A stretch of DNA of 38,235 bases from an uncultured Alteromonas sp. (GTDB lineage Bacteria; Pseudomonadota; Gammaproteobacteria; Enterobacterales; Alteromonadaceae), in NCBI RefSeq assembly GCF_913058315.1, contig NZ_CAJXQY010000032.1, positions 1-38,235 of the forward strand. The letters are read 5' to 3'. Below are positions 26,663 to 35,503 of this stretch, in pieces. The notes under the pieces are model-generated. The model had not been told where the DNA came from. It saw only the letters and a program-made list of their open reading frames with translations, and did not search any database. Numbering within the stretch: the stretch's first letter is position 1; every line of letters starts with the position of its first letter. The translations under genes and the position numbers were made by a program.

Positions 26663-27880
26663 ATGACGTTACAAGGTAAAAAAATAGTACTGGGCATCAG
26701 CGGCGGAATTGCGGCTTACAAAACCCCTGATTTGGTGCGTAAGTTAACCGCTCAGGGCGCTCAGGTGCGCGTGATCCTCAACCAATCCGGCGGGCATTTT
26801 GTTAGTGAACTGTCGCTGCAGGCAGTGTCTGGTTTTCCGGTCAGCACCGACCTGCTCGACCCCAGCGCTGAAGCGGCTATGGGCCATATTGAACTGGCTA
26901 AATGGGCGGATATTCTGCTTATCGCGCCAGCCACGGCCAACACCATGGCCAAACTTGCTCACGGCATTGCCGACGACTTGCTAACCACGGTTTATCTGGC
27001 TACCTCGGCCACGGTATGTATTGCGCCGGCCATGAATCAGCAAATGTGGAAAGCCAGACCAACCCAACACAATGTTCGGCTGTTGCGCAGTTATGACCAT
27101 CACATTCTTGGCCCGGCTGATGGTGTCCAGGCCTGCGGCGATACAGGCCCCGGCCGGTTGCTTGAACCTGAAAAACTGGTTGAGTGTTTAATAGCTTTGG
27201 TCAATAAACCTTTGCCCTTAAGAGGTAAACGTCTGCTGATAACCGCGGGGCCAACCCGGGAAAGCCTCGACCCGGTTCGCTTTCTCTCCAATCACAGCTC
27301 AGGAAAAATGGGCTTTGCGATTGCGGAGCAAGCCAGACAGCTGGGAGCAGAAGTGACCCTGATTGCCGGGCCGGTTGCATTGCCTACCCCCGTTGGGGTA
27401 AGCCGCATTAATGTGGAGAGTGCCGTGCAAATGCTGGAAGCGGTTATGGCCAAGGTTAACAGTCAGGATATGTTTATTGCCACAGCCGCCGTTGCCGATT
27501 ACCGGGCCGAAAATGTTGCCGACAATAAAATCAAAAAAAATGCCGATGAGTTAACACTTACTTTTGTAAAAAACCCTGATATCCTAAAAACAGTAGCAGG
27601 CTTGCCTAAGCCACCATTTTGCGTTGGTTTTGCTGCAGAGAGCCAGGATGTTGAAGCTTATGCAAAACGGAAACTGGCCGATAAGAAACTCGATATGATT
27701 GCGGCCAATGATATTACGGTTGCCGGATTGGGCTTTAACAGTGACGACAACGCGTTACATGTGTTCTGGCCGGACGGGCGCCGAGATTTACCCGCTCAGC
27801 CAAAAACAGAGCTCGCTTTGGAGTTGTTGAACGTAGTCATTGAACGATATCAAGAAAAACACGACACACTGTCATTATAA
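26663..27880 (+). CDS. coaBC: Bifunctional phosphopantothenoylcysteine decarboxylase/synthetase CoaBC
   Basis: This two-step CoA enzyme has 405 residues. The N-terminal FMN-dependent decarboxylase (CoaC, about 1-190) carries catalytic H75 in GHIELAKWAD, plus PAMNQQMW and the ACGD motif of the substrate clamp. The C-terminal synthetase (CoaB, about 191-405) begins LLITAGPTRESLDPVRFLSNHSSG and contains the conserved KIKK. With coaD nearby, two CoA genes lie in the window. dut, which usually follows coaBC, is absent. Confidence 0.97.
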   Translation: MTLQGKKIVLGISGGIAAYKTPDLVRKLTAQGAQVRVILNQSGGHFVSELSLQAVSGFPVSTDLLDPSAEAAMGHIELAKWADILLIAPATANTMAKLAHGIADDLLTTVYLATSATVCIAPAMNQQMWKARPTQHNVRLLRSYDHHILGPADGVQACGDTGPGRLLEPEKLVECLIALVNKPLPLRGKRLLITAGPTRESLDPVRFLSNHSSGKMGFAIAEQARQLGAEVTLIAGPVALPTPVGVSRINVESAVQMLEAVMAKVNSQDMFIATAAVADYRAENVADNKIKKNADELTLTFVKNPDILKTVAGLPKPPFCVGFAAESQDVEAYAKRKLADKKLDMIAANDITVAGLGFNSDDNALHVFWPDGRRDLPAQPKTELALELLNVVIERYQEKHDTLSL

Positions 27881-27939
27881 TTCACAATAAAGTGGAAACT
27901 GTTGTCACTCAATAATATGGTGGAGGAAGCACTTTTATT

Positions 27940-28530
27940 ATGCCTGCTGCAAAACGAACTAACCGTAGAGCGCAAATTCTACAGGCGCTCGCCGGAATGC
28001 TGGAAACCAGCCCGGGTCAGCGTATTACCACGGCGAAGCTTGCTGAAAAAGTAGGTGTATCGGAAGCCGCGCTGTATCGCCACTTTCCCAGCAAAGCCCG
28101 GATGTTTGAAGGCTTGATTGAGTTTATTGAGGAAACCCTGTTTTCGCGCATCAATAAAATTATCAATGAAGAGAAAGACGCGGCGGCCCGTTGTCAGCTT
28201 ATCCTGCACCTTATTCTTGGCTTTGCAGAAAAAAATCCCGGTATCACCCGTATTTTAAACGGTGATGCACTGATGGGCGAACAGGAACGCTTGCGACTAC
28301 GCATTGCTAAACTGTTCGAACGTTTGGAAACTCAGTTAAAGCAGGTCCTGCGTGAGCGTCGTTTACGTGAAGGCAAAGAGCTGGCGGCCGATGAAGGGGT
28401 TATTGCTAACACGCTCATCTGCTTCACGGATGGTCGGATTAATCAGTTCATCCGCAGTGGATTTCAACGTAAACCTACCGAGCACTTTAACGAGCACTGG
28501 GCGTGTTTTAAGCAGTCTTTTTTCATTTAA
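27940..28530 (+). CDS. slmA: Nucleoid occlusion factor SlmA
   Basis: The 196-residue TetR-fold protein has the helix-turn-helix [27 protein letters not shown] (positions 28-54), typical of SlmA, and the SlmA-like N-terminus [16 protein letters not shown]. Bound to specific DNA sites, SlmA blocks FtsZ assembly over the chromosome. GGAGGA is present upstream but 12 bases from the ATG, which is rather far. The gap to coaBC is 59 bases. Confidence 0.95.
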   Translation: MPAAKRTNRRAQILQALAGMLETSPGQRITTAKLAEKVGVSEAALYRHFPSKARMFEGLIEFIEETLFSRINKIINEEKDAAARCQLILHLILGFAEKNPGITRILNGDALMGEQERLRLRIAKLFERLETQLKQVLRERRLREGKELAADEGVIANTLICFTDGRINQFIRSGFQRKPTEHFNEHWACFKQSFFI

Positions 28531-28625
28531 AAGACCACTCCTGATGTGTGATCAGAGCCAACCGTTTATTTGCATTCCATGCGAGGCAAACTACAGTTAA
28601 CTTAGACTAGAACGCTGACTATATT

Positions 28626-29195
28626 ATGCCTCGCACATCGCTTTACAATTTGGATGACATTCTCTGCGAAGCAGAAGATATCTTTATTGAACACAGTTAT
28701 AACGGTGCCGTAATGGATGAAATTATTGCCCGGACTGAGTTTAATCGCAGAGGATTTTATCTGGAGTTTGGCAGCAAGCTTAAATTTCTTTATGCCGCTC
28801 TGGACTATTACGATACCCACAAACTGTCGCCCATTCTTGCTCACCTCGAAGATCATCAGGGTCTGACGTCTATCGAGCACTTTTTTACTGCTTACATCGA
28901 ACATATTTACGGCCGGGGCTGTTTACTTATAAACATGGTCACGGAATTGGGCAGTGAAGATGATCACATTCGCTCGCTCGGTCGGCATTACCTCGACAAA
29001 CTGCAACTGGCTTTTATTGGCTGTCTGGAACAGGCACAACGGCAGCAGACCGTGCGAAACAATATCAATGTTGAAGCCGTCGCATTACAACTCACCAGTT
29101 TCGTGCAAGGGTTTGCTATTAACAGTATCCTGGCTGAGAGCGAAGAAGAGTTACATATTGCCACCCGGGCTTTGCTGCAACCTATCTCGCAATAA
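28626..29195 (+). CDS. TetR/AcrR family transcriptional regulator
   Basis: The protein has 189 residues. An N-terminal TetR helix-turn-helix is visible (AVMDEIIARTEFNRRGFYLEFGSKLKFLYAAL, about 28-60), followed by an all-helical ligand domain. The recognition helix is less standard than in SlmA. Target and ligand are unknown; no efflux or enzyme gene lies next to it, so control of distant genes or of itself is possible. Confidence 0.85.
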   Translation: MPRTSLYNLDDILCEAEDIFIEHSYNGAVMDEIIARTEFNRRGFYLEFGSKLKFLYAALDYYDTHKLSPILAHLEDHQGLTSIEHFFTAYIEHIYGRGCLLINMVTELGSEDDHIRSLGRHYLDKLQLAFIGCLEQAQRQQTVRNNINVEAVALQLTSFVQGFAINSILAESEEELHIATRALLQPISQ

Positions 29196-29213
29196 CAATT
29201 GTCATTTCTCCGC

Positions 29214-29243
29214 TTGGAGAGTCTGTCCATCTCGCTTTATAAT
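29214..29243 (+). promoter_or_regulatory. Promoter of the DUF1820 gene
   Basis: A perfect TATAAT (29238-29243) lies 18 bp after TTGGAG (29214-29219), and about 46 bases before the ATG at 29290. Confidence 0.5.
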
Positions 29244-29289
29244 CTGCCCGGTGAACCATATCTTCAGTCGTAACAAAAGAGAACATTAA

Positions 29290-29616
29290 ATGGCCGACAA
29301 TAAAATGCTCTACCGGGTACAGTTTGTGAGTAATGGCGAACATTACGAGCTTTATGTGCGGGAAGTGTCACAGGGCGGATTATTCGGGTTTGTCGAAATT
29401 GGCGATTTCGTTTGGGATAACCATACGCATATTGTGGTGGATCCATCCCACGAAAAACTCAAAACAGAATTTGCTGATGTCACCAGCACTTTTATTCCTA
29501 TGCATAATGTGCTTAGAATCGACCAGGTAAAAAAACAGGGGACAGCTAAGATCACCGAATTATCGGATAAGGTAACGGCGTTTCCTGGCCCTATTTATAC
29601 CCCTAACAAAGATTAA
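29290..29616 (+). CDS. DUF1820 family protein
   Basis: The 108-residue cytoplasmic protein opens with YRVQFVSNGEHYELYVREVSQGGLFGFVEIGDFVWD and contains TFIPMHNVLRIDQVKKQGTAKI, the pattern of the DUF1820 family widespread in gammaproteobacteria. Function is not known. It has its own promoter and is probably co-transcribed with the DUF2802 gene 37 bases downstream. Confidence 0.8.
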   Translation: MADNKMLYRVQFVSNGEHYELYVREVSQGGLFGFVEIGDFVWDNHTHIVVDPSHEKLKTEFADVTSTFIPMHNVLRIDQVKKQGTAKITELSDKVTAFPGPIYTPNKD

Positions 29617-29653
29617 CCCTGCGAGCCTGTACTGACACAAGGATTATTCTGAC

Positions 29654-30145
29654 ATGCTGATTTTCGCAAGCTTTGCTGCGCTGGTTCTGTTACTGATTTT
29701 TTTTGGCCTGAAAATTCAGAACTTACAAAAACAACTTCAACTGTGCCAGAACAGTCTCAAAGCCACATCGCGGCGGATCAGCGATGCCAACGGCAGCATG
29801 ATTGTGCTTTCACAACAGATCCAAAGCTTTTTGGCCGAGCGCCTCGATGCCTCACATAAGCGTGGTTTAGTGAACAGTAAACACTATGAAACGCTACAAC
29901 CGATGTTTGAAAAAATCAGTGCGGTTGCCGTGTACTGTATGGAAAAAGGCATGTCTGTTGAAGAAGCGCTTAATGCCGCTCTTCAGGATGCAGAAGTCAC
30001 TCTGGAACAAATTCGTGAAGTCATAAAAGTACAACCCAGTGACATCCGTATGGCCTGGAGTAAAAATACGCTGGATGGCTTTATTATTGCCTGTAAGGGC
30101 CTGAGTTTCCCCCCCACAAAAACAGAAACCAGCAAAGCCGAATAA
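29654..30145 (+). CDS. DUF2802-like membrane-anchored protein
   Basis: The protein has 163 residues: an N-terminal membrane helix (MLIFASFAALVLLLIFFGL), a coiled coil (KIQNLQKQLQLCQNSL), then a helical domain with MEKGMSVEEALNAALQDAEVTLEQI, which resembles DUF2802 proteins. In some relatives these are linked to flagellar or chemotaxis loci, but nothing here supports that role. AAGGA lies upstream. Transcription ends at the strong terminator at 30162. Confidence 0.65.
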   Translation: MLIFASFAALVLLLIFFGLKIQNLQKQLQLCQNSLKATSRRISDANGSMIVLSQQIQSFLAERLDASHKRGLVNSKHYETLQPMFEKISAVAVYCMEKGMSVEEALNAALQDAEVTLEQIREVIKVQPSDIRMAWSKNTLDGFIIACKGLSFPPTKTETSKAE

Positions 30146-30161
30146 TCAAACAAACTACACG

Positions 30162-30186
30162 CGCCTCTTGCAGAGGCGTTTTTTTT
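30162..30186 (+). terminator. Rho-independent terminator after the DUF2802 gene
   Basis: CGCCTCT, loop TGC and AGAGGCG are followed by eight Ts. It insulates the SOS-controlled imuA promoter just downstream. Confidence 0.92.
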
Positions 30187-30194
30187 GACTAAAA

Positions 30195-30214
30195 TACTGT
30201 ATAAATAAACAGTA
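30195..30214 (+). promoter_or_regulatory. LexA (SOS) box controlling imuA-imuB-dnaE2
   Basis: The sequence tactgtataaataaacagta is a near-perfect match to the gammaproteobacterial LexA operator (CTGT-N8-ACAG with TA/TA flanks). It lies eight bases before the imuA ATG, so LexA would cover the promoter start region. Repression by LexA and induction by DNA damage follow from established knowledge of this cassette. Confidence 0.93.
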
Positions 30215-30222
30215 TTTTTATT

Positions 30223-30921
30223 ATGTCAGCAACCATTAGTTCGCTTATTAAACACCCTATGGTTTTTCGGGGCCGGGACCATCGCCACCGCGCAGATGGC
30301 GGGGAGTTGCGGCTGCCTTTCGGCCACACCAGTCTGGATAAAGCCTGTGCCGGCGGTGTACCGGCTGCGGGGGCTCTGAGTGTGAGAGCCCTTCCCGGAC
30401 AGGGTGAGATCCAGTTACTAAACAATATACTGATGCAAAAAGCTGACTCGAAAAAACGCATTATCTGGCTGCCCAATCAGGTACACCTGAACCCAAACTG
30501 GTTATCCCAAACGCCCTATCAGCAGCAGTCCTGGGTATTAACCGCAGCGAACGATACCGATGCGCTGTGGGCGTGCGAACAGTCCGTACGCAGTCAGGCA
30601 TGTTGTTGTATTGTGTTATACCTCTCCCACATAGTCCCTAAGGCCGCCCGGCGGCTACAGGTGCTGGCTAAACAATATGACTGCCTGGTGGTGCTGGTGC
30701 ACAGGGGGGAGGTAAGCCACGGGGCACTGCCAGTGAACATAGATATGGAACTCACTTGCGATGCCGGGCAATGGTACGTCCATTTACACCGCGTAACGGG
30801 GGCATGGCCGCAGCACCATATTAAGATTGAGCATCCGCTCCCGGCCACTAACAGTGCGATTGTAAAGGCGTTCAGGCAGTACAACCAACGTCAGTCAACG
30901 CCTATTCACGAAGTCAGTTAA
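30223..30921 (+). CDS. imuA: ImuA, accessory protein of the SOS translesion mutasome
   Basis: This 232-residue RecA-like protein is recognised by position and by the pattern LPFGHTSLDKACAGGVPAAGALSVRALPGQGEIQLL, which mirrors the degenerate RecA-core of ImuA/SulA-like proteins. It works with ImuB and DnaE2 in damage-induced mutagenesis. There is no ribosome site before the ATG at 30223, because the LexA box and T-rich sequence occupy that space; a second in-frame ATG at 30259 also lacks one, so the transcript may be leaderless or poorly translated. Followed by imuB after four bases. Confidence 0.85.
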   Translation: MSATISSLIKHPMVFRGRDHRHRADGGELRLPFGHTSLDKACAGGVPAAGALSVRALPGQGEIQLLNNILMQKADSKKRIIWLPNQVHLNPNWLSQTPYQQQSWVLTAANDTDALWACEQSVRSQACCCIVLYLSHIVPKAARRLQVLAKQYDCLVVLVHRGEVSHGALPVNIDMELTCDAGQWYVHLHRVTGAWPQHHIKIEHPLPATNSAIVKAFRQYNQRQSTPIHEVS

Positions 30922-30925
30922 TCTT

Positions 30926-32329
30926 ATGCACTGGCTCTACTTGCATTTCCCACGCCTGCAGCTTGATCAATTTGAGCAGCTTCACCCTGAGCAAACCGGG
31001 CCGACGGTGATTATTGATACAACCAGCAACACAGTGCGTCAACGCTCCAAAGCAGCCGCCACTTGCGGCATTAAGCCTGGTATGGGTTTGGCAGAAGTCA
31101 CCGCTATCAATGCCCAAACCTGGATTATTGAATATTCCGCCAGCAGCGAAAGCAGTCAGTTGGAACAGCTGGCGACCACGCTTTACCACATAGCCTCAGA
31201 CATCGTTTGTGTGGCAGGCAATGGTATTGCGATAAATCTCGGCCCGTTGATACGCTACTATCAGGGCCTGGATAACTTTATGGCACTCTGTCGGCGTACC
31301 CTGTTAGCTGAACGAGTCCATTTTCATTATGGTTTTGGGGCCACCATTGACATTGCACAGGTTCTGGCCCGAAGTAAGATTAACCGCACAGAGGCAGACC
31401 CCAAACACGCCAACCAGTACCTGAGTCAGTGTTCATTGCAAGTCAGTGAGCTTTCGCCGAAGGACACCGAACAGCTAAACCGCTCCGGTATCCGCACGCT
31501 GGGACAATTGATTCAGCTACCGCTGGAAGAAATTGGCAAGCGTTTTAATAACGAGGTAATCACTTACCTGTTAGCACTTAAAGGCGTAAAACAACCGCCT
31601 TACAATTTGTTCCACCCTCGCAAGGTATTCCGTCAGTTTCTGGAGCTTCCCTATGCAGTAGAATCTGCGCCGCGGCTAAGCCGCTATATTGCCATGCCGT
31701 TGGCTAATAACTGTCAGTATCTGCAAAAGCGAAATCTGGCCACCGACACATTGCATTTTGACCTGCACCAGCGAGAACACGAAAATATTGAGCTGGTGGT
31801 TAACGCCGGTACGCCTCATCACCACCTTAGTGAATGGCAATTACTGATCGATTTAAAACTCGAGCAGCTAAAGCTCGACTCTCCGGTGATCGCTATTGCC
31901 CTCACCTGTGATCGGCTGGTTGAATTTGCCCCGGAAAACCTGTCTTTGCTGCAAAGCAATTATTCCCGGCATGCTGAGAATATGCTACTGGGCAAGCTGC
32001 TGGCGAGGCTGGGCAGCGAAAATGTGAAAACGCTTCAGCAGGTCAATGAACACCGGCTTGATTATGCGGTACAGGAGGCATACTCGCCGCATCAAGAGCG
32101 CCCGGGAGGTGAACTTAGCGGGCAGCAACCTGCCTGGCTGCTTAGCCGGCCACAACCATTAACCGAACAGACGCAAATTCTTTATGGTCCGGAAAGGATC
32201 CATACCGGTTGGTGGGATGATCATTCTGTAAAGCGCGATTACTTTATGGCGGTGACACCTCATGGCCAACGGCTTTGGGTGTTCCGGGATGAACAGCAGC
32301 ACTGGTATGTGCATGGGTACTTTGGCTGA
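30926..32329 (+). CDS. imuB: ImuB, catalytically inactive Y-family polymerase
   Basis: The 467-residue Y-family DNA polymerase-like protein starts MHWLYLHFPRLQLDQF. The acidic active-site residues of true Y-family polymerases are missing: the first DxD position reads LYLHFPRL and the SIDE motif is replaced by GIAINLGPLIRYY. This is expected for ImuB, which serves as a hub linking DnaE2, the beta clamp and ImuA rather than as a polymerase. Two bases separate it from dnaE2. Confidence 0.92.
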   Translation: MHWLYLHFPRLQLDQFEQLHPEQTGPTVIIDTTSNTVRQRSKAAATCGIKPGMGLAEVTAINAQTWIIEYSASSESSQLEQLATTLYHIASDIVCVAGNGIAINLGPLIRYYQGLDNFMALCRRTLLAERVHFHYGFGATIDIAQVLARSKINRTEADPKHANQYLSQCSLQVSELSPKDTEQLNRSGIRTLGQLIQLPLEEIGKRFNNEVITYLLALKGVKQPPYNLFHPRKVFRQFLELPYAVESAPRLSRYIAMPLANNCQYLQKRNLATDTLHFDLHQREHENIELVVNAGTPHHHLSEWQLLIDLKLEQLKLDSPVIAIALTCDRLVEFAPENLSLLQSNYSRHAENMLLGKLLARLGSENVKTLQQVNEHRLDYAVQEAYSPHQERPGGELSGQQPAWLLSRPQPLTEQTQILYGPERIHTGWWDDHSVKRDYFMAVTPHGQRLWVFRDEQQHWYVHGYFG

Positions 32330-32331
32330 GC

Positions 32332-35300
32332 ATGTTTGCTGAATTGGTTTGCCAAAGTAACTTTTCCTTTTTAGAAGGGGCTTCTCATCCCGAAGAGCTG
32401 GTTAATACCGCCGCGTTTCAGGGTTACGACGCCATTGCTATTAGCGATGAATGCTCGGTGGCCGGGGTAGTCAGGGCGCATGCAGAAATTAAAGCCAATG
32501 GTTTACCGGTAAAACTGATTGTTGGCAGCGTGTTTCAGTTAGGTCCGGATCTTAGGGTGTGTTTACTGTGTCCGGATAAAATCGCCTACGCGGAGTTATG
32601 CCGCATTATTACCAATGCACGAAGGCGCAGTGAAAAAGGCCACTACGCCCTATCAGAATGGGATTTAAAATCGGTTAAGTCCTGCCTGGCCATTTGGTTA
32701 CCAGCTTATAGCGACCACGACAGCGCATGGGCAGAGTTCTTTGCTAAGTTTTTCAGTAACCGCTGCTGGCTGGGCATTTCACGATTATTAAACGGCAATG
32801 ATAACGATCACTTCGCCGCGGCTATGGCGCTGAGTGAAAAGTACGCGTTTCCACTGGTAGCCACCAATCAGGCCCTTTTCCATCACCCCGACAGGCAACA
32901 CATGCAACATATTCTGCACGCTATAAGAACCCGTAAAACGGTGGCTGATTTAGGCACACAAGCAGTCCAAAATCAGGAGCGAAGCCTTAAAACACTCACC
33001 AAACTAACCCGTCTGTATCCTCAGGCGTGGTTAACCGAGAGTCAGCGAATCGCCAGGCTTTGTCAGTTTAATCTGGATGAACTTAAGTACCAGTACCCCA
33101 GTGAACTGGTACCCGCTGGCTACACCGCGACGTCCTATTTACGCCATTGCGTGGAAGCGGGCATTAAGAAACGGTTTAAGCATGGGCTGCCTCCGTCTAT
33201 CAGAGAGACGATTGAAAAAGAACTGTCGCTTATCCACTCTGAACAGTTTGAATATTTTTTTCTGACCATTTATGACATTGTGCAATTTGCCAAACAACGG
33301 GGCATTCTTTATCAGGGGCGAGGCTCAGCGGCAAATTCTATTGTGTGTTACTGCCTCGAAATAACCGCCGTGGATCCACGCCAGATAAATGTGCTGTTTG
33401 AACGCTTTATTTCCAAAGAGCGCAATGAGCCTCCCGACATAGATGTGGATTTCGAACATGAACGCCGTGAAGAGGTTATTCAGTATATCTATGCCAAGTA
33501 CGGCCGTGAGCGCACTGCGCTGGCGGCCAGTGTTGCTACTTTCAGATTTAAAAGTGCTTTTCGTGAGGTGGGCAAGGCCCTGGGTATCCCTGACAGCTTG
33601 CTGGGTTATTGGTTAAAGCAGTTTAACCTTCGCGACCGTACGCTTGGCTGGCAAAGCCAGTTACAGGAATCCGGTATCGATCAGGACAGCAAAACCATAA
33701 AGCAACTGATTAGCTTAACCGAAGAGCTCATTGGCTTTCCCCGGCATTTATCTCAGCATGTGGGAGGCTTTGTTATTTCCGCCGGCCCCTTGTACGAACT
33801 GGTGCCCGTTGAAAATGCCGCGATGGCTGACAGGAGTGTGATTCAATGGGACAAGGACGATCTGGAGTCATTGGGCTTGCTTAAAGTGGATGTTCTGGCT
33901 CTGGGGATGCTGACCGCTATTCGTAAAGCCTTTTCACTGATCAAGGAACGTTATCAATGGGATATTTCTATTCCGTTGATTTCTGCCCACGGCAGTGACC
34001 AGCAGGTGTTTAAGGCAATCTGCAAAGCCGATACCGTTGGCGTTTTTCAGATTGAATCAAGAGCACAAATGACCATGTTACCCAGGCTGAAACCCGTATC
34101 CTATTATGATTTGGTGGTGCAGATTGCCATTGTTCGCCCCGGCCCGATCCAGGGTGACATGGTGCATCCTTATTTACTAAGAAGACACGGTAAAGAGCCC
34201 GTCAGCTACCCTTCAGACGAAGTGAAATCGGTGTTGAGCCGCACCATGGGCGTCCCCATCTTCCAGGAGCAGGTGATCCAGTTAGCCATGGTGGCAGCCG
34301 GCTTTACCGGCGGGGAAGCAGATCAACTCAGAAGAGCCATGGCCAGCTGGAAGAAAAACGGCAAGCTACGACAGTTCAGAACAAAATTGATTGATGGCAT
34401 GACGAACAGGGGCTATCAATCACATTTTGCAGAGCAATTATTTGAACAAATATGTGGCTTTGGAGAGTATGGCTTTCCGGAGTCTCATTCTGCTTCGTTT
34501 GCCGTGCTGGCCTATAGCTCGGCATGGCTTAAATACTATTTTCCGGTTGAGTTTTATGTAGGCCTGCTTAACAGTTGGCCGATGGGATTCTACACACCTG
34601 CACAACTTATTCAGGATGCAGCCAGACACCAGGTTTATGCATTACCGGTTGATATCAATAAAAGCCAGATTGACCATACTGTGATTGACGATCAACATTT
34701 CAGACTGGGCCTGAGGCAAGTTAACGGCTTGTCGGATAAAGCCATGCAAACGCTGATTACACACAGACCGGAAAACGGTTTCACCAGTCTGAGCGAGATT
34801 AAATCGCTCGACCTCAACCGCAATGATCTGTCGGCTTTAGCCAGTGCCAATGCACTAAAAACCCTGGCCAACAACAGGTTTAATACCCGTTGGCAGCTGA
34901 TGGATTCACAAATGACATTGCCTTTACTAAAAAATCATTCTGACAGCGCAGCGCCTATGTTGGCACCTACGGCCGTTGAAGATCTTATCGAAGATTTCGC
35001 CTCGCTTAACCTGTCTCTGGACCAGCACCCCATCAAGTTACTGCTAAACCAATACCCCCTGCCACATCTGACACATGCTAATGCGGTGTCAGATAAAGCG
35101 CATAAGTCGCCTATCCGGGTCATTGGCTGTGTGGTTGGCCGTCAGGCGCCAGGGACCGCCGGCGGAGTGACGTTTATGACGCTGGAGGATCATACTGGCA
35201 ACCTCAATGTAGTCGTTTGGCAAAGTACCGCCAGACTGCAGAAGAAAGCATTTATTAGCAGCAAGATCCTGGAAGTCAGAGGGATATTAGAACGCTCTGA

Positions 35301-35391
35301 AGAAGGCGTGACCCATATTATTGCTGGTAAGCTTATCGATCACAGCGATAAGTTTGATCAACTATTAATGCGTTCCAGAGACTTTCATTAG
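32332..35391 (+). CDS. dnaE2: Error-prone DNA polymerase DnaE2
   Basis: The 1019-residue C-family polymerase has a PHP domain at the N-terminus (FAELVCQSNFSFLEGASHPEELV), where the usual histidine in AELHC is V5. The catalytic palm carries D371 and D373 in PDIDVDF and D520 in GLLKVDVLALG, then an HhH region and a C-terminal OB domain (VIGCVVGRQAPGTAGGVTFMTLEDHTG). It is the translesion polymerase of the SOS mutasome and adds error-prone synthesis after damage. Last gene of the imu operon; no clear terminator follows it. Confidence 0.96.
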   Translation: MFAELVCQSNFSFLEGASHPEELVNTAAFQGYDAIAISDECSVAGVVRAHAEIKANGLPVKLIVGSVFQLGPDLRVCLLCPDKIAYAELCRIITNARRRSEKGHYALSEWDLKSVKSCLAIWLPAYSDHDSAWAEFFAKFFSNRCWLGISRLLNGNDNDHFAAAMALSEKYAFPLVATNQALFHHPDRQHMQHILHAIRTRKTVADLGTQAVQNQERSLKTLTKLTRLYPQAWLTESQRIARLCQFNLDELKYQYPSELVPAGYTATSYLRHCVEAGIKKRFKHGLPPSIRETIEKELSLIHSEQFEYFFLTIYDIVQFAKQRGILYQGRGSAANSIVCYCLEITAVDPRQINVLFERFISKERNEPPDIDVDFEHERREEVIQYIYAKYGRERTALAASVATFRFKSAFREVGKALGIPDSLLGYWLKQFNLRDRTLGWQSQLQESGIDQDSKTIKQLISLTEELIGFPRHLSQHVGGFVISAGPLYELVPVENAAMADRSVIQWDKDDLESLGLLKVDVLALGMLTAIRKAFSLIKERYQWDISIPLISAHGSDQQVFKAICKADTVGVFQIESRAQMTMLPRLKPVSYYDLVVQIAIVRPGPIQGDMVHPYLLRRHGKEPVSYPSDEVKSVLSRTMGVPIFQEQVIQLAMVAAGFTGGEADQLRRAMASWKKNGKLRQFRTKLIDGMTNRGYQSHFAEQLFEQICGFGEYGFPESHSASFAVLAYSSAWLKYYFPVEFYVGLLNSWPMGFYTPAQLIQDAARHQVYALPVDINKSQIDHTVIDDQHFRLGLRQVNGLSDKAMQTLITHRPENGFTSLSEIKSLDLNRNDLSALASANALKTLANNRFNTRWQLMDSQMTLPLLKNHSDSAAPMLAPTAVEDLIEDFASLNLSLDQHPIKLLLNQYPLPHLTHANAVSDKAHKSPIRVIGCVVGRQAPGTAGGVTFMTLEDHTGNLNVVVWQSTARLQKKAFISSKILEVRGILERSEEGVTHIIAGKLIDHSDKFDQLLMRSRDFH

Positions 35392-35419
35392 AAGAATTGC
35401 ACCATTCACATAAGAAAAT

Positions 35420-35447
35420 ACGTATATACCCTCAAAAACGTATATAA
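35420..35447 (+). repeat. Short direct repeat upstream of the first binding-protein gene
   Basis: ACGTATATA occurs at 35420-35428 and again at 35439-35447, 19 bp apart, in the AT-rich gap between dnaE2 and the first binding-protein gene. It may be a regulator site or hold -10 elements; I cannot decide. Confidence 0.35.
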
Positions 35448-35503
35448 AATACACAAACTTTGCCGTAATCTAAGGCTATGGATGCACACATTCACTCTTT
35501 GTT

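Noticed and set aside
35391..35503. A clear sigma-70 promoter for the first binding-protein gene
   Set aside because: TTGCAC and TATATA are present but the spacing is 20 bp, so I do not call it.
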